64,000 nucleotides of DNA from the NCBI GenBank assembly GCA_002348705.1, contig DEAU01000028.1, positions 190,442 to 254,441 on the forward strand, given 5' to 3'. Within the stretch, counting starts at the first letter, position 1, and every line of letters begins with the position of its first letter. Below, piece by piece: positions 7,773 to 16,204 of this stretch. The position numbers and the translations under genes were made by a program. This DNA is from Candidatus Neomicrothrix sp. UBA2974 (GTDB taxonomy: Bacteria > Actinomycetota > Acidimicrobiia > Acidimicrobiales > MedAcidi-G1). Under the pieces are notes generated by a model. The model made no database searches and had not been told where the DNA came from. It saw nothing but the letters and a program-made list of their open reading frames with translations.

Positions 7773-8558
7773 CTAGGTCCGCCAGATGGTGCGCAGAGTC
7801 TCTAGGCCGCCGTCAACGGAGATCGTCTGTCCGTTCACGTAGCGCGCCTCCGGTGAGGATAGGAACACTGCCATGGCCGCGATGTCCCGGCCCTCGACGA
7901 AGGTCCGCATCGATACTTGCTTTGCGTAGGCGTTTCGGAGATCCACCGCTGAAATGCCCGTAGCCTCGGCCTCGGCTTCGATAACCCGTTGCATTCGCTC
8001 ACCGTCAACCGAGCCCGGGCATAGCACATTGGTGCGGATACCGAACTCCCCACATTCCATGGCCAGAGTGTTGCCGAGTCCCACGATGGCGAACTTGGAT
8101 GCGGCATAGGGGGTTCGCATCGGAAATCCGCTGATCCCCGCCGTCGATGAGGTCAGCAGGATCGATCCCCCGCCGGCTTTCCGCAAGGCTGGGACTGCTC
8201 GACGACAACAGAGAAAGGCGCTTCGCACATTCACCGCCATGGTCTGGTCCCAATCAGCAGCATCGAGGTCCTCGATCGGACCAGTCGGGCCAGCGACGCC
8301 GACATTGGCGCACAGGACATCCAGACCACCAAGCCCTTTGCTGTCGGTGGGCGACAAGACGGCTCGGAACAACGAGTCGACTTCGGTGGGGTCTGATACG
8401 TCCACTCCGGCGAAGCCGCAGCCCTCAGGGACTCGTTCTTCGGTTCCAGGTAGGTCAGCCACATGAACCCGCGCACCGGCCTCTAGAAAGGCGATGGCCA
8501 TGGCGTACCCGATGCCCGATGCCCCTCCGGTAATCAGCACCCTTTGTGGTTCTGTCAT
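7773..8558 (-). CDS. SDR-family oxidoreductase
   Basis: A 261-residue classical short-chain dehydrogenase: NAD(P) motif TGGASGIG (about residues 10-17), Ser of 'LTSSTAGISG', catalytic YAASK near 155, and the C-terminal 'NGQTISVDGG'. The ATG at 8558 is preceded by CGGAGGA at a good distance; the frame extends further upstream but without family similarity. It is divergent from the dimethylglycine-dehydrogenase-like gene, with a strong inverted repeat between them. The substrate cannot be read from the sequence; a hydroxy-acid or ketone intermediate of the osmolyte pathway is plausible only by context. Confidence 0.85.
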   Translation of the reverse strand: MTEPQRVLITGGASGIGYAMAIAFLEAGARVHVADLPGTEERVPEGCGFAGVDVSDPTEVDSLFRAVLSPTDSKGLGGLDVLCANVGVAGPTGPIEDLDAADWDQTMAVNVRSAFLCCRRAVPALRKAGGGSILLTSSTAGISGFPMRTPYAASKFAIVGLGNTLAMECGEFGIRTNVLCPGSVDGERMQRVIEAEAEATGISAVDLRNAYAKQVSMRTFVEGRDIAAMAVFLSSPEARYVNGQTISVDGGLETLRTIWRT

Positions 8559-8632
8559 CCGGTCCTCCGGCGATCCGTCCTGCCGGCCCGCGAGAAAGAC
8601 GGCGTGACTAGAACGGTAGTACCGACTACTCA

Positions 8633-8657
8633 CCGACAGATCGTCAGGATCTGTCGG
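8633..8657. promoter_or_regulatory. Perfect 10-bp inverted repeat, putative operator
   Basis: CCGACAGATC (8633-8642), a 5-base spacer (GTCAG) and its exact reverse complement GATCTGTCGG (8648-8657) lie midway in the 211-base divergent region between the SDR and the dimethylglycine-dehydrogenase-like gene. No T-run follows on either strand, so a terminator is unlikely. An 11-base palindrome CGGTAGTACCG (8614-8624) lies just beside it, and a TGGAATTCCA palindrome at 8700-8709. The binding protein is unknown. Confidence 0.55.
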
Positions 8658-8769
8658 AGGGCATCGGTACGCTCCCGTGGCCCGGCGGTTTTTAGCCGCT
8701 GGAATTCCATCAACTACCCCTGCGGAGCCCTTCGGAGCCGACCCGTGCTGCGTCCTAGGAGACAATCGA

Positions 8770-11289
8770 ATGAGTGAATTCCCGACTCGCGCCAATGTCG
8801 TCGTGATCGGTGCCGGCATCGTCGGCAACTGTCTGGTCGGCCATCTGGCCCGCCTCGGCTGGGAGGATTTGGTCCTCCTCGACAAGGGGCCGCTTCCCAA
8901 CCCCGGCGGGTCCACCGGTCACGCGTCGAACTTCATCTTTCCGGTCGACCACAACAAGGAAATGGCACTGCTCGGCGAGCAGAGTGCTAACCAGTATCGG
9001 GATATGCAACTCTCAGTCGACTCCGGCGGGATCGAGGTGGCTCGAACCGAAGAGCGGATGCACGAATTGACCCGTCGTATGACTTCGGCCAAAGCATGGG
9101 GTATTGAGGCATATCTGCTGTCTCCAGCCGAGGTTAAGGATTTGGTGCCGTTTATCAACGAGGACGTCATCCTCGGTGGCTTCTACTGTCCAACAGTGTC
9201 CGTAGTGGATTCGCTGGAGACTGGCACGGTCATGCGTAAAGAGGCGGTCGACACGGCCGAATGTCAGGTGTTTGCCAACACTGAGGTGTTGGATATCGAG
9301 ACCACGGAGGGAGCGGGCGGCATTAACACCGTCAAGTCTGTAGTCACCGACAAAGGAACCATTGAGGTTGATCACGTGGTCATTGCTTGCGGCGTTTGGT
9401 CTAACCGCATCGCCAATATGGCTGGTGCCACAATCCCGTTGGCTCCCGCAGTCCACCAGATGGCCGACGTTGGCCCGCTGGACATCCTGGCTGAGACCAA
9501 CAATGAGATCGGTTATCCAATCGTTCGCGACATGGACACCTTCTGCTACGAACGGCAGTCGGCTGGTTCCATGGAGGTCGGCTCCTATGGCCACCGGGCG
9601 ATTCTCCACCGTCCGGAGGAAATCCCATCCAACGAAGAAGCGGCACTTTCTCCCACCGAGATGCCATTCACCCCAGACGACTTCGATCCTCAGATGGAGA
9701 CGGCCATCGAGTTGATGGACATGCTTGGTGATGCAGAGATCAAGTACGCGATTAATGGTCTGCTCTCGCTTACTCCGGACACCATGCCGTGTTTGGGCGA
9801 GACCGTTGAGGTCCGCAACCTCTGGTCGGCGGCAGCCGTATGGGTCAAGGAGGGACCGGGCATGGCTCAGGTAGTTGCGGAGTGGATGACCTATGGCTAT
9901 CCCCGTGTCATTGACGTCCACGGCGCCGACATCTCACGTTTCTATCCCGAGGAGCGCACCGACGAGCACATCTGGTCCCGGGCCGAGGAGCACTTCAACA
10001 AGACCTATGGGATTGTTCATCCGGCCGAGCAGTGGGAGGGGCGTCGCGACTTGCAGGTTGGCCCCTACTTCTCCCGCCAGGAGGATCTGGATGCAACGTT
10101 TTTCCAAGCACGTACTTGGGAACGGCCTCAGTGGTATGGAGCCAATGCTGACCTAGTCGAGTACTACGGCCTATCTGAGCGCGAAGTTGAGTGGGACAAC
10201 CGCTGGTGGAGTCCGATCACCATCGGCGAACACCTCAACCTTCGCGAGAACTGCGGCGTAGTTGACTTGAGTGCCTTTCAGATCTATGAGCTAGAGGGTC
10301 CCGGTGCAGTGGAGTACGCCGAGCGATTGGCTGTAAACAAGATTGACGTTCCTATTGGCCGAGCGGTCTACACGCCTTGGCTGAATACAGAGGGCGGTTT
10401 TCATTCCGACCTAACCATGATGCGTATGGCCGAGGATTGTGTGCGGATCGTCACTGGTGTCTTTGATGGTGGTCGGGATGAGTTTTGGGCGCTAAGGCAC
10501 CTTCCAACCGATGGCTCGGTGAAGTTTCGGAACATCACTAGGAACCTCACCACCCTTGGTCTATGGGGTCCGAATGCGCCTTCGGTCCTCTCGCAACTGA
10601 CTGATCACGACCTCAGTCAGGACGGTTCGCCCTACGGGTCGATTGTGGAGGCTGAGGTGGCTGGAGTGCCGGTCCAGTTGTTCCGCATCTCCTATGTCGG
10701 CGACAGTGGTTGGGAGATCTACACCGACTGGGACAACGGCCCTACGCTCTGGGACTCTCTGTTTGAAGCTGGCCGCGACTCCGGTGTCCGTGCCACCGGA
10801 GGCGGTGTATATGGCACTTCGGGGCGTCTTGAGAAGGGCTACCGACTGATGGGAGCGGAGCTAGAAAGCGAGTACAACCCGCTTGAGGCTGGCCTTGCGC
10901 GCCCGAGAGTCAAGGACGCTGACTTCTTTGGCAAGGAGGCCTATCTTGCGGCCCGCGCGACTGGTAGTCCAGAAGTCGTCATGTGCACCCTCACGGTTGA
11001 GGATCAGACCGATTCACAGGGTCGGAAGCGGCACATGATGGGCGGTAATGAACCCATCTTGGATACGGCCGGCGGTCGTATCGTCGATAGCCACGGTCGA
11101 GTTAGTCGGGTCACTTCAGCCGGTTTCGGGCCATCAGTGGACAAGCACCTCCTCATGTCCTACTTGCCGATTGAGTTGGCAGAGTCAGGTACCGACCTGC
11201 AGGTGATGTACATGAATGAGTTGTATCCCGTGAAGGTCGCCACTTCTGGCGCCGTGTTCGATCCAGAAGACTCCCGGATGAAAGCCTGA
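8770..11289 (+). CDS. FAD-dependent oxidoreductase/GcvT fusion, dimethylglycine/sarcosine dehydrogenase-like
   Basis: An 839-residue protein with an N-terminal FAD-binding DAO domain (VVVIGAGIVGN at residues 10-20; 'GGSTGHASNF' with His51 at the position of the covalent-FAD His of the family), a FAO_M middle domain, and a C-terminal aminomethyltransferase (GcvT) THF-binding fold (from about 440; 'NLRENCGVVDLSAF', 'ISYVGDSGWEIY', 'PLEAGLARPRVK'). Such enzymes oxidise N-methyl groups and pass the C1 unit to THF. The FAD loop reads GHASN, not the WHAAG of typical dimethylglycine dehydrogenases, so the substrate may differ. ATG 8770 with AGGAGA upstream is preferred to an in-frame start at 8677. 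Followed directly by etfB and etfA, its probable electron acceptor. Confidence 0.85.
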   Translation: MSEFPTRANVVVIGAGIVGNCLVGHLARLGWEDLVLLDKGPLPNPGGSTGHASNFIFPVDHNKEMALLGEQSANQYRDMQLSVDSGGIEVARTEERMHELTRRMTSAKAWGIEAYLLSPAEVKDLVPFINEDVILGGFYCPTVSVVDSLETGTVMRKEAVDTAECQVFANTEVLDIETTEGAGGINTVKSVVTDKGTIEVDHVVIACGVWSNRIANMAGATIPLAPAVHQMADVGPLDILAETNNEIGYPIVRDMDTFCYERQSAGSMEVGSYGHRAILHRPEEIPSNEEAALSPTEMPFTPDDFDPQMETAIELMDMLGDAEIKYAINGLLSLTPDTMPCLGETVEVRNLWSAAAVWVKEGPGMAQVVAEWMTYGYPRVIDVHGADISRFYPEERTDEHIWSRAEEHFNKTYGIVHPAEQWEGRRDLQVGPYFSRQEDLDATFFQARTWERPQWYGANADLVEYYGLSEREVEWDNRWWSPITIGEHLNLRENCGVVDLSAFQIYELEGPGAVEYAERLAVNKIDVPIGRAVYTPWLNTEGGFHSDLTMMRMAEDCVRIVTGVFDGGRDEFWALRHLPTDGSVKFRNITRNLTTLGLWGPNAPSVLSQLTDHDLSQDGSPYGSIVEAEVAGVPVQLFRISYVGDSGWEIYTDWDNGPTLWDSLFEAGRDSGVRATGGGVYGTSGRLEKGYRLMGAELESEYNPLEAGLARPRVKDADFFGKEAYLAARATGSPEVVMCTLTVEDQTDSQGRKRHMMGGNEPILDTAGGRIVDSHGRVSRVTSAGFGPSVDKHLLMSYLPIELAESGTDLQVMYMNELYPVKVATSGAVFDPEDSRMKA

Positions 11290-11349
11290 AGATGGTGTCG
11301 CGTCGTCCTGTGTGCGTCGCTAAGCCATGGTCGATAGAGGGAAGGAACC

Positions 11350-12144
11350 ATGAGGATCCTCGTTTGCGTTAAGCGTGTTCCCGCTCCGGGAGCCCGGATC
11401 AACGTCACCACCGATGGTCAGTCAGTCGATGCTGCCCATCTTGGCTTTACCACGAGTCCTCACGAGGAGTGCGCTGTGGAGGAGGCAGTGCAGATTACTG
11501 ACCGCCTGGGTGGAGAGGTCACTGTGATGACTCTCGGCCCACCGGAGGCCGAGGAACAGTTGCGCTATGCGTCCAGCGTAGGTGCTCACCGCCTCGTGCT
11601 TATCCCAATCAGCGAGGTTGACTGGGATCCCCAACGCACGGCACAAGCCCTGACAGGGGCTATTTCCGCATTGGAGGAGGGCGACGGAGCGTTCGACCTG
11701 ATCCTGTTTGGAAACGAATCGGCCGACGCGGGCGGTTTCCAGGTGGGCGTCCGAGTCGCTCATGCATTGGGTCGTCCCGTTGTGAACGGCATCAAAGGTA
11801 TCGATATCGGAACAGATCCTAAGGTCGTTGATCTAGCCGAAGGCACCTTGGCGGCCCGCCGTGAGATTGATGGTGGCTTCGAGGTGTACCGGTTGCCGAT
11901 GCCAGCAGTGCTGGGCGTCAAAGAGGGCATAAACCTCCCTCGGTATCCCACTATGAAGGGTCGTCTTGCCTCTAAGAAGGCCGAAGTTGCCCAGAGCGAG
12001 CCGGTGGGGGACGTAGGCGGGCAGGTTCGTGTCCGCCTGCATCGCCCCGAGGAGCAAATCAGTGAGACCGTGATTCTCGGCACCGGACCGGAGGCTGCTC
12101 CCGCAGTGGTTGACCTCCTTGAGGAACTGGGTGTGCTGTCGTGA
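11350..12144 (+). CDS. etfB: Electron transfer flavoprotein beta subunit
   Basis: A 264-residue ETF beta chain: N-terminal 'MRILVCVKRVPAPGARINV', then 'EECAVEEAVQI', 'GNESADAGGFQVGVRVA' and 'EVYRLPMPAVLGVKEGINLPRYPTMKGR' split over the usual positions. With EtfA it binds FAD and AMP and carries electrons from flavin dehydrogenases toward the quinone pool. It lies 60 bases after the dimethylglycine-dehydrogenase-like gene and overlaps etfA by 4 bases (GTGA). The acyl-CoA dehydrogenases in the window could use the same ETF. AAGGAA precedes the ATG. Confidence 0.93.
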   Translation: MRILVCVKRVPAPGARINVTTDGQSVDAAHLGFTTSPHEECAVEEAVQITDRLGGEVTVMTLGPPEAEEQLRYASSVGAHRLVLIPISEVDWDPQRTAQALTGAISALEEGDGAFDLILFGNESADAGGFQVGVRVAHALGRPVVNGIKGIDIGTDPKVVDLAEGTLAARREIDGGFEVYRLPMPAVLGVKEGINLPRYPTMKGRLASKKAEVAQSEPVGDVGGQVRVRLHRPEEQISETVILGTGPEAAPAVVDLLEELGVLS

Positions 12145-13118
12145 GCTTGCTCGTGGTTTGCGAACATGATCGGGGCGTCCTATCGGCAGCCTCGCTGGAG
12201 GCGCTGACCTTCGGACGTCCACTGGCCACGGCAGCCGGTTTGGATTTGGCGGCTGTAGTCATTGGCGCGGGGGCCGAGTCGGTGGTAGAGGGTCTTGGTG
12301 CCTACGGTGCAGCTACCGTCCACGTGGCTTCTCATCCAATTCTCGTTGACTTTGGGCCGGAAGCTTGGGGCGAGACTGTCGCACAACTGGTGCGAAGTAC
12401 TGGGGTTTCCGCGGTGCTGGCCTGTGGGACCGAGAGGGGTAATGAGGTGTTGGCCCAGGTCGCCGCCCGCCTAGACCAGCCTTTGGTAGCGAACTGCCGG
12501 GCTGTTGAGCCGAGTGCCGATGGCTGGTCGATTACGCGGGTTCAGTGGGGCGGTTCGCTACTTGAGGACGCCAGGCTGACGGCCGATGTCCAACTGATCA
12601 CCGTGGCCCACCATGTCGTTGAAGCAGAGCCTGCCGAAACGTCGGCCGCTGGAGAGGTTTCCGCATTTGCCCCTGAACTCGACGAGTCTCTAGCTCGCAC
12701 GGTCGTCGCCGACCGCGTGGTTCTGACTCAGGGCATCACCCTGTCAACCGCCCCCGTAGTGGTGGGAGGTGGTCGGGGTGTCGGCTCAGCGGAGGCGTTC
12801 GCCCCGCTTGAGGAGTTGGCTGGCGAGTTGGGTGGAGTAGTGGGCTGCTCACGGGCGGTTACCAACAATGGCTGGCGTCCCCACCGCGACCAGGTGGGCC
12901 AGACGGGCACTCGAATCGCTCCAGATATCTATATCGCTAGCGGCATATCAGGGGCTATCCAGCACTGGGTAGGTGCTATGGCGGCGAAGAACATCTTGGC
13001 GATCAATACTGACGCCGAGGCGAACATGGTCACGCGGGCCGGGCACGCTGTTATCGGAGACCTACACCAGGTCATTCCGGCAATAACCGAAGAGGTGCGG
13101 CGTCGGCGCGGTTCATGA
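12141..13118 (+). CDS. etfA: Electron transfer flavoprotein alpha subunit
   Basis: A 325-residue ETF alpha chain. The C-terminal FAD-binding domain carries 'GGGRGVGS' near residue 208, 'VGQTGTRIAPDIYIASGISG' near 252 and 'LAINTDAEANM' near 287. The start is GTG at 12141, overlapping the etfB stop and indicating coupled translation. It converges with the pabB-pabC fusion gene, with only 18 bases between. Confidence 0.93.
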   Translation: MSLLVVCEHDRGVLSAASLEALTFGRPLATAAGLDLAAVVIGAGAESVVEGLGAYGAATVHVASHPILVDFGPEAWGETVAQLVRSTGVSAVLACGTERGNEVLAQVAARLDQPLVANCRAVEPSADGWSITRVQWGGSLLEDARLTADVQLITVAHHVVEAEPAETSAAGEVSAFAPELDESLARTVVADRVVLTQGITLSTAPVVVGGGRGVGSAEAFAPLEELAGELGGVVGCSRAVTNNGWRPHRDQVGQTGTRIAPDIYIASGISGAIQHWVGAMAAKNILAINTDAEANMVTRAGHAVIGDLHQVIPAITEEVRRRRGS

Positions 13119-13136
13119 GTCGGTTACCGACTCGCT

Positions 13137-14933
13137 CTATCGGCGGCCCGCAGCGACCAGCGGTGTGGCCGGGTCGGTGACCGGGACGATCGGTACCCAC
13201 CCTCGGACAGAGTTGACCATCCAGACGGCCGCAGCCCGGTCGAGGTCGGCTTTGCTAACTACTCGTTCGACGATCGTTCCAGCGGTCAGGAGTTCTGCTC
13301 GGAATGTGCCCGGCAGGAGCCCACACCTAACCGGTGGGGTGACCAGTGCCCCGTCGAGTTCAATCACGAGGTTGCCAATAGTGGTCTCGGTCAGCTCGCC
13401 CACTTCGTTGAACAGCAAGACGTCCGGCGCGCCGGGAAAACGGGCACGAGCGTCGTCATAGACCTCTCGTATCGTTGTCTTGTGATAGAGGAATTCGTGG
13501 CTGCTGGGCACCGGGACCACGTCGACCGGAACGTCCCACGGCTCGATTACTGGTTCAGGGGCTCTTTTCACCTGCAGATCGACACTGCCATCTGGAGCAC
13601 TCAGCACCCGCAGTTGTCGTGATCCATCGACCGACGGGTCGATGGCCAGGGTGTCCAGCAACTCGTTCACCAGTCCGACGTCGAACTCAAAGCCGAAGTG
13701 TCGTGCTGATGCTGCCATGCGGGCGACGTGGCGGTCGCGGAGACTTATGCCCTCGTCGAGAGTCCAAATCATGGTTTCAAGTAGGTGAAAGTCGGAACGG
13801 GCACGCCCGAGGATCCGGCTCTTGTGCTCAACCTCCCGCCACTCCTCGGCCGGGTCGGAATCCCAGACGATGCCACCGCCAACGCCGTACTCGGCGGTGC
13901 AGCGCTCGTGGTCAACCCAGACAGTCCGGATAGCGATGTTGAACTCCATCGTCCCATCTGGAGCGATCGCTCCGATCGATCCGGTGTAGACGCCGCGTCC
14001 GTCGCCCTCAAGGGCCTCGATCACTTCGGTGGTCCGGACCTTTGGGGCGCCGGTGATTGACGCTGCGGGGAAGAGTGCGGCGAATACTTCGGCTAGACCG
14101 GCGTCGGAGTTGGCGACCACCGTGGAGGTCATGGTGTGCAGCGTGGGGTAGGTCTCGACGGTGTGCAGCGCTGGCACTCGTACTGAGTGAAGTTCGGCAA
14201 TCCGACTCAGGTCGTTGCGGACCATGTCAACGATCATCGTGTTCTCGGCTAGGTCTTTTTCCGAGCAGGCCAGGTGACTGGCGGCTAGCGAGTCGAAGGC
14301 GGGGTCAGGGTGGCGCCCAATGGTCCCTTTCATGGGCTTCGATGTGAGTTGCCGTCCCTCACGACGAAAGAAGAGCTCGGGCGACGCGGAGCAGACGGCC
14401 CGGTCGCCGAGGTCGAGGTAGGCGGAGTGGTCAGCCCGCTGGGCTCGCACTAGATCTCCGAAAAGGCCCATCGGGTCCCCGCGAAATGACGAGCGGAGCC
14501 GCAAGGTGTGGTTGACCTGATAGGTCTCCCCAGCGGCGATGAGTTCTCGGATGGTGCGTATGGCCGTTAGGTAGGCGGGCTGAGACCGGTTGGGGACCCA
14601 CGGGCCGATGTGGTACCCGCCGGTGGCCAGTAGGCGACTATTTGGATCTCCCGAGGCGGGTCGTGGGGGGTCGAAGACGCCGAAGGAAACCAACGGGCAG
14701 CTTCGGACCCGGGCTGCCCGCACGGCCTCGTCGAAGGCCGGGCCGGCGTCGTAAGAAACCATGCCCACCACCCACGAGCCATCAAACGCTGCTTGCTCAG
14801 CGGCCGCCATGGCTCCCGGCACTTCGCATAGTTCTTCAGCAATGATGGTTCGGCGCGGGGATTCGAACGATAGCCACTGGCGTTTCCCGTCGACGGGGAA
14901 CTGAAGCAGTGCCCTGCGCACGGCGGCAGTCAT
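13137..14933 (-). CDS. pabBC: Aminodeoxychorismate synthase component I / aminodeoxychorismate lyase fusion
   Basis: A 598-residue fusion. Residues 1-~360 are PabB (chorismate-binding: 'KPMKGTIGRH', 'LAENTMIVDMVRNDLSRI', 'FPAASITGAPK', 'EYGVGGGIVWDS'), which aminates chorismate with PabA. Residues ~385-598 are PabC, a class IV PLP enzyme ('LETMIWTLDEG', 'FLYHKTTIREVYDDAR' with the PLP Lys, 'LTETTIGNLV') that releases pyruvate to give 4-aminobenzoate for folate. The ATG at 14933 is 2 bases after the DUF1015 stop and preceded by GGAGG; the longer frame start at 14978 would overlap that gene. Its placement beside serA and DUF1015 fits a demand for THF and serine/glycine in this C1-heavy locus. 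Confidence 0.9.
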   Translation of the reverse strand: MTAAVRRALLQFPVDGKRQWLSFESPRRTIIAEELCEVPGAMAAAEQAAFDGSWVVGMVSYDAGPAFDEAVRAARVRSCPLVSFGVFDPPRPASGDPNSRLLATGGYHIGPWVPNRSQPAYLTAIRTIRELIAAGETYQVNHTLRLRSSFRGDPMGLFGDLVRAQRADHSAYLDLGDRAVCSASPELFFRREGRQLTSKPMKGTIGRHPDPAFDSLAASHLACSEKDLAENTMIVDMVRNDLSRIAELHSVRVPALHTVETYPTLHTMTSTVVANSDAGLAEVFAALFPAASITGAPKVRTTEVIEALEGDGRGVYTGSIGAIAPDGTMEFNIAIRTVWVDHERCTAEYGVGGGIVWDSDPAEEWREVEHKSRILGRARSDFHLLETMIWTLDEGISLRDRHVARMAASARHFGFEFDVGLVNELLDTLAIDPSVDGSRQLRVLSAPDGSVDLQVKRAPEPVIEPWDVPVDVVPVPSSHEFLYHKTTIREVYDDARARFPGAPDVLLFNEVGELTETTIGNLVIELDGALVTPPVRCGLLPGTFRAELLTAGTIVERVVSKADLDRAAAVWMVNSVRGWVPIVPVTDPATPLVAAGRR

Positions 14934-14935
14934 GG

Positions 14936-16204
14936 TCAGCCTCCGGCTGTCCCGCCAGAGTTGGGGCCCATTGCCCATTGGGCCTCGCGGTCGAGGCGGC
15001 GGACAAAGACCCCGGAGCGGGGCTTTGGCTCGAAGTACGAGGACTTAGGTGGCATGAGGTCGTCCTCGTCGGCAACAGCCATCATCTCAGCTACCGATGT
15101 GGCGTGGACCAGGAAGCCGATCCGGCCGTCGGCGTCGCAGCGGTTGACCAGGGCTTCTATGCCCACTGGCTCGGGGACATAGTCGATGTTGGGGTCGTTG
15201 GCCGGATCAGTGATGCCGAAGACGGGTTCTAGGACACCGTCTTGGAGTCGAGATACATCGAGCAAGTCGACGGCCCGGTCGCCGGAAGCTTTGGGGAGGT
15301 CGAATCGGAACCAATGGCCTCCTATGTACGCACCAGCAGTGCCGGGTATAGAGGGTCGGGCCGCCTCGATCTGGTTGCACTGTTCGAGCGCGACGACCTC
15401 GGTTAGGGCAGCCGTCAATTCGCTGGTCGATCGACCGTGCCGGTCTCCGACACGCCGGTGAGCGGCCAGCACCTGCATCTCAGCGTCGGGAAAGAGGACA
15501 GCTTGGGTCCACTGAAGTGGGTGATCCCTGTCGATACCTGGGTTGCGACGGCGTGCCTCAACTGCTGCGGCGAGGCGATGGTGGCCGTCGGTGACGTACA
15601 GGGGCCGGTCTCCCAAGGCTTCGACGATGGCCTCAGCGACTTCGTCTACGACTGCCCATACGGTTTGGTGAATGCCGTCGCCATCTGTCTCCAGCACCGG
15701 TTCGCCACCGCATCCGGCAGCCAGAGCAGCTTCAAGTCCCTTGTCGGTCCGGTAGGTGAGCGAGATGGGACTAGATGACATGCCGATTTCAAGTAAATGC
15801 CGGGTCAATAGTTCGGCACGGCCAGGTCGGAACGCCTCGTGCCGGAGGATCCGACGGTCGTCTGGTTCGGTGACTGGGACTAGGCCCATGACCCCCGTCT
15901 GGACGTGGCTGTCAGTTTCCAGCCGGTAGAGGAACAGCGTGGCCTCTTCAAACTCTGCGTAGGCGCCGACGTCGTAGATGCGTTGCATCGACTTGGCGCA
16001 GAGGCTGATCAGCCAGTCCACGTCGTCTCTCTGATCGGACGGGATGTCCTCCTGAGACCTGGTCACATTCAAAAAGCTGTACGGGTTGGCTTCGGCAATC
16101 GCAATTCGCTCGTCCGCCGAATAGGCGTCGTATGGTCCTGTGGTGACTCGGTCGGCCCAGTCGGGTCGGACCACCAGACCCGGAAAGGACCGGAGCAGAC
16201 TCAC
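14936..16204 (-). CDS. DUF1015 family protein, coupled to serA
   Basis: A 422-residue DUF1015 protein. It opens with 'PGLVVRPDWADRVTTGPYD', has 'NPYSFLNVTR' near residue 40, the hallmark 'LYVTDGHHRLAAAVEAR' near residue 200, and a C-terminal 'PPKSSYFEPKPRSG'. The DGHHR motif resembles the catalytic loop of ParB-like free serine kinases (SerK/SbnI). Its GTG start overlaps the serA stop (GTGA), so the two are translationally coupled. A role in serine phosphorylation or regulation is an inference from the motif and from the recurrent neighbourhood with serA; no activity is shown here. Confidence 0.85.
   Translation of the reverse strand: MSLLRSFPGLVVRPDWADRVTTGPYDAYSADERIAIAEANPYSFLNVTRSQEDIPSDQRDDVDWLISLCAKSMQRIYDVGAYAEFEEATLFLYRLETDSHVQTGVMGLVPVTEPDDRRILRHEAFRPGRAELLTRHLLEIGMSSSPISLTYRTDKGLEAALAAGCGGEPVLETDGDGIHQTVWAVVDEVAEAIVEALGDRPLYVTDGHHRLAAAVEARRRNPGIDRDHPLQWTQAVLFPDAEMQVLAAHRRVGDRHGRSTSELTAALTEVVALEQCNQIEAARPSIPGTAGAYIGGHWFRFDLPKASGDRAVDLLDVSRLQDGVLEPVFGITDPANDPNIDYVPEPVGIEALVNRCDADGRIGFLVHATSVAEMMAVADEDDLMPPKSSYFEPKPRSGVFVRRLDREAQWAMGPNSGGTAGG

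Noticed and set aside
9013..9921. A 302-codon open frame on the minus strand opposite the FAD-GcvT gene
   Set aside because: It is antisense to well-conserved coding sequence, has no recognisable family and reflects codon bias in GC-rich DNA.
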